This document shows, piece after piece, positions 33,438 through 47,400 of a stretch of DNA of 64,000 nt. The translations under genes and the position numbers were made by a program. The stretch lies in the NCBI GenBank assembly GCA_922989275.2, contig OV277871.1, positions 31,320,693-31,384,692 of the forward strand, given 5' to 3'. Positions within the stretch are counted from its first letter, which is position 1. The number at the start of each line of letters is the position of its first letter. The notes below the pieces were generated by a model. The model saw only the letters and a program-made list of their open reading frames with translations. It ran no database searches and had not been told where the DNA came from. The DNA is from Gari tellinella. Lineage: Eukaryota > Mollusca > Bivalvia > Cardiida > Psammobiidae.

Positions 33438-33759
33438 ATATTAGCCAAGTAGCGCTTAAAATGGGGGGTTAATATATTCAACCCTAGCGACGAGTTTACT
33501 CGTCGTTGACTAACAGTGTTCCTGTGTAAAGCACACTTTTCATATACAAATACATGTAGTGAGGACCATTTTTTTCTTAAGCTTTTGACACTCGTTTATT
33601 TAAATAATACTCCTAACATCGTAAAAAGACTAATTTTTTATAATATTTTTAAATTTTGTTTTCTATCGATTATGTACAATGATGTTTTTCTTTCTAGTGA
33701 GGATATTTGTCACAGGTAACATTATCTATGCTATGTTATGGTCATCTGCAACAATTGCA

Positions 33760-33905
33760 TACAGTGGGTGAAACGTTAATCTCTCCCGTTTAACGCAAAC
33801 GAAACGCAAAATGTAGGAAATTGTTTTTACATTTCTATTTTTTCATCCGAGTGGCAAACAGTTTGGAGCCTTTTTTGGGGAAAGAATAACGTTTTCTCCA
33901 CTGTT
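33760..33905. mobile_element. MITE-A, internally deleted
   Basis: TACAGTGGGTGAAACGTTAA to TTTTCTCCACTGTTA. The core has been lost after GGCAAACAGTTTGGAGCC, joining directly to GGGGAAAGAATAACG. A second decayed copy follows (about 33940-34215) with a 14-G run at 34085. Confidence 0.8.
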
Positions 33906-34215
33906 ACAATTGAAATACATTTTCTTATAAAAAGCGGAGAAGACGTTATTCGTTCCCGTGTAATCGCAAACGTAATGCACTAAAATGTAGAAATTACAAA
34001 GTTTTGAAATGTATAGCAATTATATTTTTATCCGAGTGGTAAATTTTTTTTGAGCCTAATCAGATGCCTAAACAAATTGAATGAGGGGGGGGGGGGGGTA
34101 ATCTACAATGGCCATTGTAAATTAGCCCCCCCACCCATCAGAAATCATCATACGTAAAACTTTAAAGGGCAAGCAGTTTATAGTCTGATCAGATGCCATA
34201 TTCCAAACTGTTTGC

Positions 34216-35159
34216 AAATAAACCATTTTACTTTGGGTAAGACGGGGAATGGATTAATGCCCTCTCCAGACACCATGCTATCATTGCTTTTATTACATGT
34301 ATAGTTAACGTTTTCTCCACTGTAGTAAAACAATTATAACTTATTTAACTTCTATCTAATTTTTCATCATTTCGTACCGGTTTGAAATCGCATTTTTGGT
34401 GATTTAGGTCTGTCTTCAACATTTCATAGATCAGTTTGGCCCATCAGAATGTTCAAGCATTATTATTAACCGTTATTGTATTTCGGACATTAAAAAAAGG
34501 TCTGAAAACACAATGGGACTTTAAAACGAAAAGTCAGAATTATTCAAATGATGTCATTTTATACATTTAAGCGTTTGCGTGAGCTTCTCCTTTGAGTTGA
34601 TTTAATCATATTTTATTGCATATATCAGATATCATATACATTTTCGACTAACATGTACACAGTTTTCACAGCATATATGTATACAAATTATCAAAATATT
34701 ATAATATATTGCAAACGGGTTGGGCCACAAGTTATACCAACATTAGAGAAGGCCCTTCCCTTGATGTCAATCGTAAGTACGTTATGATGTAAACGGGAAA
34801 GAATAACGTTTTCTCCACTGTGTTACATGTACATATGCATTTTGTCACTAAAAGTAGTCATATATAAGACTTCTTATGGAAACGAAACATTCATATCTAA
34901 CTGCAGTAAGGGTCACACCTCGTTTATTACTACACGATAACACATACATACATGTAGTAAAACAATTATTACATGTATAACTTATTTAAATTCTAACTAA
35001 TTTGTCACCATTTCATACATGTAGTTAACATCGTTATTGCTTGTTTAAGTTCTGAAAAATGTAACAATTACTAATATAGCATTGTGTCACATATTTGCAA
35101 GAAAACGTTTATTGTATGTACTGTACGCCTTAATTAAAGTTGGGGACATATAGGGTCTG
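34216..35159. other. Intergenic stretch, fragments only
   Basis: Isolated MITE-A tips occur at 34306-34323 (GTTTTCTCCACTGTA) and 34790-34822 (AACGGGAAAGAATAACG). No gene recognised. Confidence 0.45.
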
Positions 35160-35300
35160 TCATGAGTCGATCTTTAAGACAAGCTAATCTCAAACGAGTC
35201 TAGAATTGAACTGCTAGTAAGCGAGCCTTGGCGAGCTTAATAACTTTTCTATTCTAGACGAGTTTGAGATCAACTTGTCTTAAACATCGACGAGTGACAG
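35160..35300. repeat. Imperfect long hairpin
   Basis: GTCATGAGTCGATCTTTAAG, ACAAGCTAATCTCAAACGAG and TCTAGAATTG are mirrored by CTATTCTAGACGAGTTTGAG, ATCAACTTGTCTTAAACATC and GACGAGTGAC. The loop of about 40 bp contains AGCGAGCCTTGGCGAGCTT. Confidence 0.78.
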
Positions 35301-35766
35301 ATTCTTTTTCTCACATTACCAACGATTTAAGCTATTTCTTAAAATATGCATTGTTTAGAACCCCGGTGACGTCAAAACACCGTTATAAATAGTAACGTTA
35401 TGGTGACGTCATCAAAATGATCTCACACATGTTGGAGATAACGATATTCGTCATCGTTGTTCGCTATAGAAAACAATGGTAATTATGTGAGAAAACGCTG
35501 TTATTCCCAGTTTAAATGCAAAGTTAACGTAATGTGCAATTGCAAATAAATATGGAAAGGTTTTATTTGATTTGAAATGTTTATATTTGAACAGAAACAT
35601 GTTATTTTGCCTAAGTACTATGACACCAAATGTGTTACATGTAGGGCATGGTTTGGCCCCAAACTCATTGCAATATACACAATCACCGACGCAATTTGTC
35701 GGGACAGATAAACGCTTTCCCCATTGATTTTGTTTATACATGTAGTATAACACTACAAATACTTTG

Positions 35767-36012
35767 TACAGATGAGAATATGGTATTTTGCCAGTAAACG
35801 CGTTTACGCTTAAACTATTATGCCAATTATAAACAGTTCAGAGCCTGATCAGACGGTGAGTAACCCGTTGTCTGGTCAGGCTCAAACCTGTTTGCCACTT
35901 AGATTAACATGAATAGTCAGAATTGTCTAAAAGTTTTCTTTTTGTGTTTTTTGCAATGCGTTTGCGTTTCGCTTGTTTTTAAACGGGAAAGAATAACGTC
36001 TTTTCCACTGTA
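35767..36012. mobile_element. MITE-A, diverged full length
   Basis: TACAGATGAGAATATGGTAT to TCTTTTCCACTGTA, TA-flanked, with a weakened core-1 (AGACGGTGAGTAACCCGTTG). It is older than its right neighbour. Confidence 0.8.
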
Positions 36013-36057
36013 CGATAAACCGTACAGTCGCTCTATTACAGAGGAGAACAGTTTTTT

Positions 36058-36299
36058 TTCTGTGGAGAAAACGTTATTCTTTCCCAATAAACGAGTTTAC
36101 GCTAAAACTATTATTTCTATTGCAAACAGTTTGGAGCCAGATCAGACGCCGGGTAACCCGACGTCTGATCAGGCTCCAAACTTTTTGCCACTCTGATAAA
36201 AAAATAAATAATTAGAAATGTCAAAAAATGGTAATTTCCTACATTTTACCGATTTGCGTTTGCGTTTAAACGGGAAAGAATAACGTTTTCTCTACTGTA
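36058..36299. mobile_element. MITE-A, near full length
   Basis: CTGTGGAGAAAACGTTATTC to TTTTCTCTACTGTA, with core-1 (GGGTAACCC apex). The left flank has lost the TA. Confidence 0.85.
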
Positions 36300-36529
36300 C
36301 GACGGTTAATACGACACTAATTGACAGTGATACATGAAAGGCAAGTGGCAGCTTATAGCAAGGTGAAAGTAAAACACAATTCCTATAGGAGTTTTCCGTG
36401 TTACTTCCATATTGCGTTAAGCAACCACATGCCTGAAACACTTAGTGTACGTTATTCAGGATTGCTTTTATTTATTGTACATTTACACTAGATTTAACTT
36501 TATTAAACATTTTATCGTTGTACACTGTT

Positions 36530-36762
36530 GCCTTTTATTGTAAAGTTTAATCGCAAACGAAGCGCAAACACAATGTTATAAAATGTAGATATTCTTTTGA
36601 AAAACTTTAGCCATTCATGTGAACCTGGGCAGGAAGTCTGTTTGGAGCCTGGTCAGACGCCTCGTTACTCGTCGTCTGATCTGGTTCAAAACTGTTTTCA
36701 ATGGAAATAATTGTTTTAGCGTACACGAGTATATTTGGACAAACTACCGTCTTCTCTACAGT
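36530..36762. mobile_element. MITE-A, decayed
   Basis: AGTTTAATCGCAAACGAAGC, a core with GACGCCTCGTTACTCGTCGT, and ACCGTCTTCTCTACAGTA at the right end. The left terminus is lost. Confidence 0.7.
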
Positions 36763-37005
36763 AGCGGAAGTGGAAATAAACAGAGAAGCAAAATAGTATG
36801 CATAATACTCTTTAATTATATGTTAAATTAAGCAGTACAATGGATCAATGCGTATTTATGCAAAACTGTATGTCAAAACAATCAGTTTAACTGGGCTTGG
36901 TATGGCGCCATACTGTTTGTTACTGAGGCTAAAACCGGTTGTCAACGTTTGTTTGGCAATATTCATTTGTCGTTATTTTTGTTTAAATGATAACGGGTTG
37001 TCCAC

Positions 37006-37369
37006 TACAGTGTTCCCTCCCTACAACGGCCCTCCGAACAACGACTCCCTCCTTATAACGACTCTAGCCGATGGTCCCTTACCAAACAAATTATATCCAA
37101 CCTTTTCATGGCTGCAATGTCATCTACTTAAATGTGTCGTCGGTAGTTGTTCTCAAATGTACATTTATGTGGAAATTTTGATAGAATAAATATAATGACG
37201 AGTGACAAACAACTTGAATCCAGATCAGACGCCGCGTTACGCGGCGTGTGATCTGGATTCAAGTTGTTTGCAAATATAAACCTGTTTCCCTCTCTATAAC
37301 GACTCCCTCCAAACAACGCACACAATCTTTGTCTCCCATCGGATGTCGTTGTAGAGAGGGAGCGCTGTA
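37006..37369. mobile_element. MITE-B, full length
   Basis: TACAGTGTTCCCTCCCTACA at the left is inverted at the right (TTGTAGAGAGGGAGCGCTGTA in two blocks), both with TA. GAACAACGACTCCCTCC-type subterminal repeats are on both sides. The centre is a core-1 variant palindrome, AACAACTTGAATCCAGATCA around AGACGCCGCGTTACGCGGCG. Confidence 0.88.
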
Positions 37370-37447
37370 TAACAAAGCAGATTACATGTAGTAGAACACT
37401 TGTCAAGAGGCTTGGAACGTTGGCCAGTGCGTCACTGATAAACAGTT

Positions 37448-37721
37448 TACAGTGGAGAAAACGTTATTATTTACCAACAAACGCGTTTAAGCTAAAACTG
37501 TTATTCCCATTGCAAACAGTTTGGAGCCAGATCAGACGCCTGGTAATCCGACATCCGATAAGGCTCCACACTGTCTGCCACTCAGATTAAAACTAAAATT
37601 CAGAAATGTCAAAACATTTAAGCGATTAAGCTGTCACCTGACATTTCACTTATATTTAAGCGATTTGCGTTTGCGTTTCGTTTGCGTTTAAACGGGAAAG
37701 AATGAAGTTTACTCCACTGTA
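37448..37721. mobile_element. MITE-A, full length with small insertion
   Basis: TACAGTGGAGAAAACGTTAT to TTTACTCCACTGTA, TA-flanked. It carries about 25 extra bases near 37620 (TTAAGCTGTCACCTGACATT) between internal blocks. Confidence 0.87.
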
Positions 37722-37735
37722 CATATTCTCTATGC

Positions 37736-38022
37736 AGTGTAGACCAAGATTAGAGGGCTCTTACCAAAAAAACGCATATACGCTTAATCTATTATCGCTA
37801 TAGCAAACAGTTAGGAGCCAGATCAGACACCGGGTAACCCGGCGTCTGATCAGGCTCCAAACTGTTTGCCATTCAAATTAACATAAATGTATACATGTAC
37901 ATGTAGTCAGAATTGACAAACAATTGTCATTTTCTACGTTTTATTTCTGTGCATTTGCGTTCCGTTTGCGTTTAAACGGGAAAGAACAACAACTCTACTG
38001 TATAGGAGCCCTCCCATTTAAA
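37736..38022. mobile_element. MITE-A inserted at the apex of a K palindrome
   Basis: The host K half reads AGTGTAGACCAAGATTAGAG, GGCTCT and resumes as GGAGCCCTCCC after 38002. Between them is a MITE-A lacking its first 20 or so bases (ACGCATATACGCTTAATC) but with core-1 and a right end AACTCTACTGTA. Confidence 0.75.
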
Positions 38023-38250
38023 TGGTAAATGATACATGTAACCTCTACTATATGCAGATAGAAAGCAAACAGACAAGCATAATAAATGAATACACACATA
38101 TACTCACATATAATTGAACAATAGATTACGAACGAAGTGAATTTCATATTGTTTTGTTTTCTTCCGATAACATGAAATAATGCAAAAATGACACGTTTAA
38201 TGCTGAGACAATAATCAATCTAATGTTCTAAGTTTCCAGTTGTTCAAATA

Positions 38251-38426
38251 TCACCACTCACATCTAGTGACCCGCCCATCTAGGTACTGTCTGTTGTTAT
38301 TATACACGAAGTTTAGGATATTGTAGAGGAGTGGATCCAGATCTATCAGGCGTTGTCGCTGGTCGTATCCATCATTACACTGGATTGACCCGTTTGGTTG
38401 GGAGAAACTTAGACAAGCCATTCCAA
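38251..38426 (-). CDS. Secreted protein, exon 5 (terminal)
   Basis: Acceptor (minus strand) TTCTTTGTACAG. It encodes LGMACLSFSQPNGSIQCNDG, RLIDLDPLLYNILNFVYNNN and ends GRVTRCEW-stop (TGA at 38251-38253). A GTGAGT inside the last codons (exon then ending at 38262) is an alternative donor to an unseen further exon; the stop is simpler because CEW follows a plausible final cysteine. Confidence 0.75.
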
Positions 38427-41400
38427 CTGTACAAAGAAGAAAATAAACATAATTATACACAGTGGAGAAGACGTTATTCTTTTCCAATAAACTCGTTTAC
38501 GCTAAATCTATTTTTTCCACTGCAAACTGTTTGGAGCCAGATCAGACGCCGGGTAACCCGGCGTCTGATCAAGCTCCAAACTGTTTGTTACTGAGATTAA
38601 CATGTATCATAAGACTTTTGTTTTTAATTTCGTAAACTGTCGACATTTCAATGCATTGCGTTTCGATTGCGTTTAAACGGGAACTAAAAAGGTAAACTCA
38701 CTGTGTTTTATGAAAACAAATGTAGCTTAAATAGAGAACACGTGTTCTCTATCCAGTTAAAAATTTAATCGAAACGTATATTTGATGGAATTAAATCTAC
38801 AAGTAAATTACAATGTGTTGATTTTATTATACATGTATCAATTGATTACATGAGTGATCGCTTAACATATGATAGTACTGCATTGCTTGAACATACAACG
38901 TTTGAACATTCATCCGATGGCTAAAAGCATGTGCGCTGTAAATATGAATGCTGTAGGTTTAAGAGCATAGTAAGTGTGTTCACTCGTTGTTTACCATTTA
39001 AACGTAAGTTTTGAAACTAAGACACAGACGCTGAGCTCAATGTCACAGGTTCAAACGTTAAAAGGCGGGGTACCTTTTAATGTGTTTTTCGAAACTATAC
39101 GATTCAATCGTCTGGCCAGTTATAAACAATAGTGCCTCAATTTGGGGAATTAAAGAATATACCTTTATCAACACTGTTCAAACTATGGCTATGAGATACG
39201 TTTTAGATGTAGGACAGTATACACCAAATATTGCTGTTTATGCTGAAATGGCATGGGAGCCTCCAATTGTATTTAGCTAATTACTCGTGCATACTCTCTC
39301 GTATGCACTGTAATCGGTTAAATAATCGCATTGCTATGTGGGCAAATCAGAAGTCATCTTCGTCTTGCAGAAACTGACTTTATAACATGAAGTCAAAGCT
39401 TTCTGATCTGGATTTAAATAATTTAGTAATCATGAACTTAGAATTTGTAAAAGCACTTTGGTAACAGATATTAGACAACGCACAATGTCCAATTTCAAAG
39501 AAACTTGGATTACAATAATAAATAAGACCACTGCCATTTCTGGGAGAGGGAGGACAAATTGAGAACTTATATAATGTTTAAACAAACCTATGATGTTGAA
39601 ATGTATTGCCTTATTATATTGCCACCAAGCCATCGGTCAGCTTTGTGTAAAAGATGTGGGGCTGCCCCAATAAGCATTGAGACAGGACGATACGAGAATA
39701 TGGCTGACGAAGATCGTAAATGCCCTCTTTGTAAAACTGTTGTTGAGGAGAAGGCAGTGTAATTTTAGACTGTCCTATGTATAACGATTTTAGAGCAAAT
39801 TTATTTCTTAAAGCCTCTGATGCTTGTATTGACTATATGAATCTTAGTAAACTTGACCAACTGAAAGTTTTATATAGTACATTTTACCCATCCCAGTCTG
39901 ATACGTACAGTGGAGAATCTGTTATTCTTTCCAAATAAACGCGTTTACGCTAAAACTATTATTTGCAGTGCAAACAGTTTGGAGCCAGATCAGACGCCGG
40001 GTAACCCGGCGTCTGATCAGTCTCCAAACTGTTTGCCACCAAGATAAAAATGAATTATTAGAATTGTCCAAAACTTGTACTTGTCTACGTTTTAGCGCTT
40101 TGCGTTTGCGTACCTTTGCGTTTAAACGGGAAAGAATAACAGATTCTCCACTGTATGTGTGTCAAACCCTGCTTTAATATTTTAAAAAGAAGAACTCAAC
40201 TTTTATGTAAGTAATGCATTTATTTCTTATTCCTTATAGATTAAAGTCTTACATATCCCATGTGTTTGTTGCTAATCAGTTCATTTTTGATCGGATCAAG
40301 ATGATAACGGCTTCTCTAATTCATTTCTTAATAATACGCTTTAGTGTACTTTTTCGGAATCTCAGACTTTTCAGCTCTTTGTCTTATTGCATGTTTTAGT
40401 TCAACACTTAGCAACATCCTCGTGGTCTTACCTTTGTATATATTTATATAATAATTACAAATAAATCGAATACTGTATTTTATACTTGAACTGTGATAGT
40501 ATCTTATTATTCTTAGAAAGAATGGCTGTGTACGCCATATGCTGTATATGTGATATTTGTTATTATATGTTATGTACACAGATGAGACTTCAATAAAGAT
40601 CTATATATAACGTTCAGGTGACATTTCTTGTCCCATAGTATGTGGACTACAAGTATGACGGTTGTGAGTCCAAGAGAATAGATCGTAGTTGTGAGCATAC
40701 GAATATACAGTGGAGAAAACGTTATTCTTTCCCGTTTAAACGCAAACGTACGCAAAGCGCTAAAACGTAGAAAAGAACAACTTTTGGACAATTCTGATAT
40801 TTCATGTTTATCTTGGTGGCAAACAGTTTGGAGCCTGATCAGACGCCGGGTTTACCGGCGTCTGATCTGGCTCCAAACTGTTTGCACTGGGAATAATAGT
40901 TAAAGCGTAAACGCGTTTATTGGGAAAGAATAACACATTCTCCACTGTACGCATATTTCGAATCTTAAACTCAGAAGTTGAAGTCAAGGTCAATGTCACT
41001 TGGGTCAAAGTTTCGCATGGTCGGAAAGGTCCTGTCTAAATGCATGTGTTCTGCAAGTATGAAAACTGTATTTCAAGGGGTATATTAGTTAGTATTGAGC
41101 AAATTTCAATAATTAAACATACATTTCTAAACTTAAAGACGTATCTGGGAGTTTTTTCTAGCGCGGAGAATTTTTTTAAACTTTGCATATAAGTAAATTG
41201 ATATAAATGAAAGTAAAAACAGTCTTCAAAAACATAGGTCGCCTTGCTACTTTTTGTATAATTTACGCTTTTTTAGAAGTACTATATTCAAATTTTCCGA
41301 AAGTATGCCTCATAAGAAGAAAGTCCATAAAACACACAAATATCGATACTTCAAGTCCAATTTTAATTAATTACATGTATATGGAATAGTGTTACAAATG

Positions 41401-44400
41401 AATGTAAAATAATTAGATTTGAGTGGCATTATATAGATTTTACGCATTAAATATGTGCAAAATGAACTCGAAAATCGTAAAAATATCGAGCCTTTTTGCA
41501 AAAATAAAAAATTCAAGCGCGGAGAATTTCCTATTTTTTTTCTATAACAGTAGATAATTATATAACAAGTATAGAACCAATGAGAAAACAGTACCTCGCC
41601 TTGCTCGTTTCAGAGATATGTTCAATTTTATTACCTCCCTTTATCAGTGAATATGCACTTTTTAACAACTTTTTTTAAAATAGTCTAAATGTTATACTTT
41701 ATACAATAATACCCACAGCTATACATAAATGTCTTGCATTGTGACATATATTATGAACTTTAGAAAGTTCTGCTGAAAAATGCAGTGTTGTCTTCATCTC
41801 AAGTCTGAGTGAAAAATGAAATGCCCCCTCCCCCCTAAATATGATGCTGATGGTGCATAATTCATTAATTCTTTATTCACAACTTTATGTTTATTTTCAC
41901 ACATATTTTCTTTGGCTTAAAACCCATTAAAGCTATATGATAAATGAATAAAGCTACATAGAGCTGCATGCATATTCATACATCAAAGTGAGGTAATACA
42001 TGTTCAAATATTTCAGTTCAGAATGTAGAAAGTATCCATACTCAAACACTGAATTTGGAATAGGTAACTGGTAAGATATAGGATATATGCTCAGAACAAG
42101 CTTTTTGTAAAATCAAGGTCAAAGGTCAAGGTCACAGTGACTTGCAAATTGTATGCGACACTTCGCCATCCAAAGATGAACTCACACACCTAATTTTTTA
42201 TCGGTAGCTGATGTGACCAAGGAAATATACTCTGGACAAAAAGTAGACCCACCAATAAACACATCTACAATCATTATATAATGTGGGCAGTGAGTTAACA
42301 TAACCATTCATAAGATAAAATATCATAACAAGAGCACCGCAGTGCGGCAAAACACGCCCGTCATGGCCGGCTGGTGTCAAAGTCGTCCGGACTCAGGCCG
42401 ACTGGAAAAAGTCGCCCGGAGTCTAGGCCCGACTATCGATCTCAAAAAGACTATCACAGGAAGGGGCATTCTGTCCCTGCATCCGACTCCGAGTCAATGT
42501 CAACACTAAATTCACTCCCTGTCACATTATGATTATTAACGCTGTCTCGAGTCGGCGAGTTCCTGGTGAAAAAACTAATGTTTTCCAGAGATTTCGAGCA
42601 CTTTTTTGTCACAAATGATCCTGATTTGCGTCTCTTTATATCCCCAGGATCTTTAAAAGTTTTTTTAACGATATATAACGATAGTTGAGTAAATATTGTA
42701 TTCGCGAAATCCGATGATCTAGATGCTGTTGTGATCGTAAATAATTACACCCGCGATAGGAAAATACAGAAAAGAGCGGAAAGGACATGCGCGTTTGGGA
42801 TGCGCAGTAACAACTCCTGGATACGTCTTTAAAATAGACGCTGAGGTAAAGGAAATGTTCACAGGGACCCGATTCATAAAACTTCCTACGACAAATGGTG
42901 TTGTAAATCAGATTATAAAAGTCTTAATTAGTATTTATTTCTCCATATAAACATGTCGTGTGACATCTCTTTGGAATCATCTTGAATGGCAATTCAACAG
43001 ACAGATAGATAGAGAAATCAGAAATTAAATGTATGTATATTAAAGTTTTGGCTTACATGTACGAGCGTTTTTGTCGTACGGAGTTTTATGAAACGGGCCC
43101 CTGGAGTCAAACATGTCACACAGGCATATGACATTCAAGTTCTAAAGCTTTAGTTCTAAAAGTACATTATCTATGATGACGTGTCAAAACTTGAAGAGTT
43201 CCGGCTTTGGTACGATCTGTTTGGGACCTCAACCTTGAGGCCCTATACATTAAGTAGAATGCTCTTGCTTTAAGTTGTCATATATATTCAACGCCGTTTT
43301 CAACAAAGATTCATTTGTATTTGTGTGAGGCTCAAAGCTGTTTGCCACTCAGGTTATAATATATCGAAAGAAGTTTTACAAAAACAAATTGTATATTATA
43401 TATTTTATTTAATTGCGTTTCCGTTTCGTTTTCCTAATACGCAAAATAATAACTATTTATCTATAAATTGTACTTATGCGCTCCTGTGAAGTACAGCGGA
43501 GAAAACGTTATTCTTTTCCAATAAACGCGTTTACGCTAAAACTATTATTTCAATTGCAAACAGTTTGGAGCCAGATCAGACGCCGGGTAACCCGGCCTCT
43601 GATCAGGCTCCAAACTGTTTGTCACTCAGATCAACATGCATTATCAGAATTGTCAAAAAGTTACACTCTTTCTATGTTTTAGTTCTTTGTGTTTGCGTTT
43701 CGTTTGTGTTTAAGCGGGAAAGAATAACAGATTCTCCACTGTAAATGGTTAAGCCCTGATACAATGTATATACTTACGTAAGTCAGTATTGTCTGCTCCC
43801 TGGAACCAGGCCATGGTACCAAACATGAAATAATGTTTCATATTTTTCACTCCAATCCACGTGTTATTCTCGACCGCCGTGTTGTAAGCTTGTTCTAGTT
43901 CAGCATACGTTACCGGGTCCAAACCCCTTGTCATTACAGTTAATCCAAATTCTTCAATGAGCAGGTTCTTTGAGTAAGCTGTCAAAACAAATGTCTTAAA
44001 CTCATTCGTCCCTGTCAATTTAATCATTAACACCATAAATACATATTGTTCGCCTTTGATTTATTTGATGAATTCCACTTTATTTAAGGAATAATTCGAA
44101 TATGTATTGTATTCATGGAGGTATAAAAAAAAACCTGGTCACACTGTACAAAAGTGTGACTAGGTTTTTTTTTCATACCTCCATGAATACAATAAATATT
44201 CCGAATTATTCCTTATAATTTAATATCACTTCTGAATTTAAGAAAGTAGTTGAGTAAAGAATCTAAGGCGAATGTTCTTTTTTAACGCTTTTAAAACGTA
44301 GGTTGTAGTCCCTCCGCCATATATATTTTCCGCCAAAACGCGACATTGTTATGTAGTAACGTCGACGTCAATGACGTCATTTTGGCATCCTGCTTCATGC

Positions 44401-47400
44401 AGCGCTTGTGAAGAGCAGTTGGACTAAGGGAAAGTAGTCCTGACAAGGCGTGTCCTGAATTTTATTTTTTTCATGGAGTTATGAAACAAAAATTATAGCC
44501 AATCACAGCTAACCAAATGTAATGAAAACAAACAATATTAAATTATACAGTCATGAATGTGTATCATAGGAAATATTTTCTGTTTTCAAGCAGATGATAA
44601 ATTAACGCAGGCTGAAAGTAAAGCAGAATGCGTATTAAGGCGTATTCTGCTCTACTACAGTGGAGAATTTGTTATTCTTTCCCAATAAACGCGTTTACAC
44701 TAAAACTATTATTTGCAGTGCAAACAGTTTGGAGCCAGATCAGACGCCGGGTAACCCGGCGTCTGATCAGGCTCCAAACTGTTTGCCACCAAGATAAACA
44801 ATAATTATCAGAATTGTCCAAAAGTTGTTCTTTTCTACGTTTTATTGCTTTGCGTTTGCAAATTGTATCAAATTGCTTTAAGTGGTCATGCAAAAGCAGT
44901 GGGATAATGGGTTAAACGTAAATTTCAATTTTCAATTAAGAAATAATAAATTCATACCAGAGTTTTATCGTGCAATCGAACACTGGTAGGAGTTGAGATG
45001 CGTAGTAATTTATTCACGAGGCCTTTAGGCCGAGTGGTTTGATTACAAGCATCTCAACGACTACCCGTGTTCGATTGTTAGATAAAACACTGGTATTAAT
45101 TTATTATTTCAATTCTAACACATAATTTAACCTTAGTTTGCACCGAAGCAACGGCGCTACATTTCTTGGCGTACACACTTTCGAAGCCATATGACGTCAC
45201 GTTAGAACGTTTTAGCGCATGAGTGTTCTACTGAAAATTCGAACACTGAGACGGTCCTTCTTCGCTCATATAGGGGTGTGGGCCAGGTGTGTTAGAATTA
45301 AGTTTAGTCCATTTTAGACAAGTTAGCGTTGATTCTTACAATATAAAATTATGGCAAATGACCTACAACACATATCCTGATCCGGGGGGTTTACGGCCCT
45401 TTTAGTCAGGGTTTATCATGTTTGCATAATAAAAGCGTACTTTCTAAAACAGGTAAACCACTTTTTTGTTCTTGACGAGTATACTTGTCGCCTAGGTGGA
45501 AAACATTGAAACTGTGTTTCGAGCTTACATGTACAATGGTTAATATATTTGCCTATAAATAATTAAATTAAAACACATAATGAGTTCCAAAACATTTGGT
45601 TGCTACGGTCGAGAAAGCTCGATGGACAAATGTGATACATGTACATCGTTTAACAGTAAACAATATGCTATTTAGTTCCATTAACCCTTTCAGGATCAAA
45701 TTATACGGGAGATGTTTACAGTGGAGAATCTGTTATTCTTTCCCAATAAACACGTTTACGCTAAAACTATTATTTGCAGTGCAAACAGTTTGGAGCCAGA
45801 TCAGACGCCGGGTAACCCGGCGTCTGATCAGGCTCCAAACTGTTTGCCACCAAGATAAACAAGAATTATCAGAATTGTCCAAAAGTTGTACTTTTCTATG
45901 TTTTAGTGCTTTGTGTACGTTTGCGTTTAAACGGGAAAGAATAACAGATTCTCCACTGTACCCCTTCAATGTTTTATCATCTTCTGCCTCAGTATTGTTG
46001 TCTACAATACACGTTTTAAAGTTAGATTTAAGGTTGTAGGACTTAATAAATATGGACAAGAGTATCAAACAGTTTGGGTCCTGATCAGATGCCGCAGACT
46101 GTTTGCAAACATGCTTTAAGGCGTCATTGAGAGTGAAATGGTTAAACAATAACTTTTATTGTACATGTATCAATCTTACGTCTTACCAGGCCCCGTTTGT
46201 CTCTTGTATTGACATAAACATAAAAAGTCAATTTTTTTGGAAAACTTTATTGCGATGTACAGTAAAACTTCACTTATACGGTCAATTAACCGTGAAAGTT
46301 ATTAAGTATTTAAAAAAGGAGACTGCTTAAAGCAATATGAAGGTAAAACTGAGAGATTTCTGTTTTAATTTTACCCTTGCTCTAAACCGTTATTTGTCAA
46401 TTAAACAATAAATAAGTCTTCAGTGTGAATGTGATAGTTTGAATATGAAATTCAGAAATCTTTGAAGCAGTTGAATCAGAAATAATTAGCAATATCGGAT
46501 TATATACAAGTTCTAAATGACAATTGCAACGATGAACAAAGGTTTCAGGCGTATATTGGATAATGGTGCATGATGATGATGATGATTTTGATGACTACAT
46601 GCAAGAAACTGGACTAGACTGAAATGAACACTTGAGTTGGCCATTAAAAGTCTCTGGGGGTGAAAGGGAATATTTACCTTGAATTCCAGGATTGAAACCT
46701 TGACACATAACATTGGACTCGACAACATATGTCCTGGGGAAATCACCATAAGCCCAAAGGTATCCAAGTGGATAGTTAGCATTATTAGGATAATCCTCGC
46801 TGGAACACCAAACAGAGCAATCTACCGTCTCACCAGTAGGCAGTATAGCGTCCTTTCGACAGCTCGCTGAAATGAGTAGAAATCGAGGGGGTTGTTTTGT
46901 TACAGTGGAAGAGAGATTATTTTTACCAAATAAACGCGTTTACGCTAAAACTATTATTCGAATACATACAGTAAGGAGCAAGACCAGACGCCGGGTAACC
47001 CGGCGTCTGATCAGGCTCCAAACTGTTTGTTACTCAGATCCAAGTAAATCGTAAGAAAATTCTAAACACTGTAATTTTCTACGCATTGTGGTTGCGTTTT
47101 GTTTGCATTTAAACGGTGAAATATGGGTCTTTATGTAACTTTGATATCTTACTATTATTTTGAGCGCACAACTCCTGTGTGAAAAAAGTTCAATGCTATA
47201 TAAATCTGGTATAAAATAATATCGCATTATATTTGTTATCATGTTGTTGTTAATTGTATCTCGTTCTTCGTGATTGAAAAAATGACCATAACTTCACACA
47301 TTACATGTACTTAGGATTCATGTGGTTCCGGGTATGACTGTGTTGGCCAATCGTATGTCAGGCAAGAATACCATGGAGGTAACACTATTAACACATTCAA

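Noticed and set aside
45596..46149. Open frames of 147 and 138 residues on opposite strands
   Set aside because: Both are readings of the same MITE-A at 45717-45960 extended into MITE-J; the palindrome keeps both strands open.
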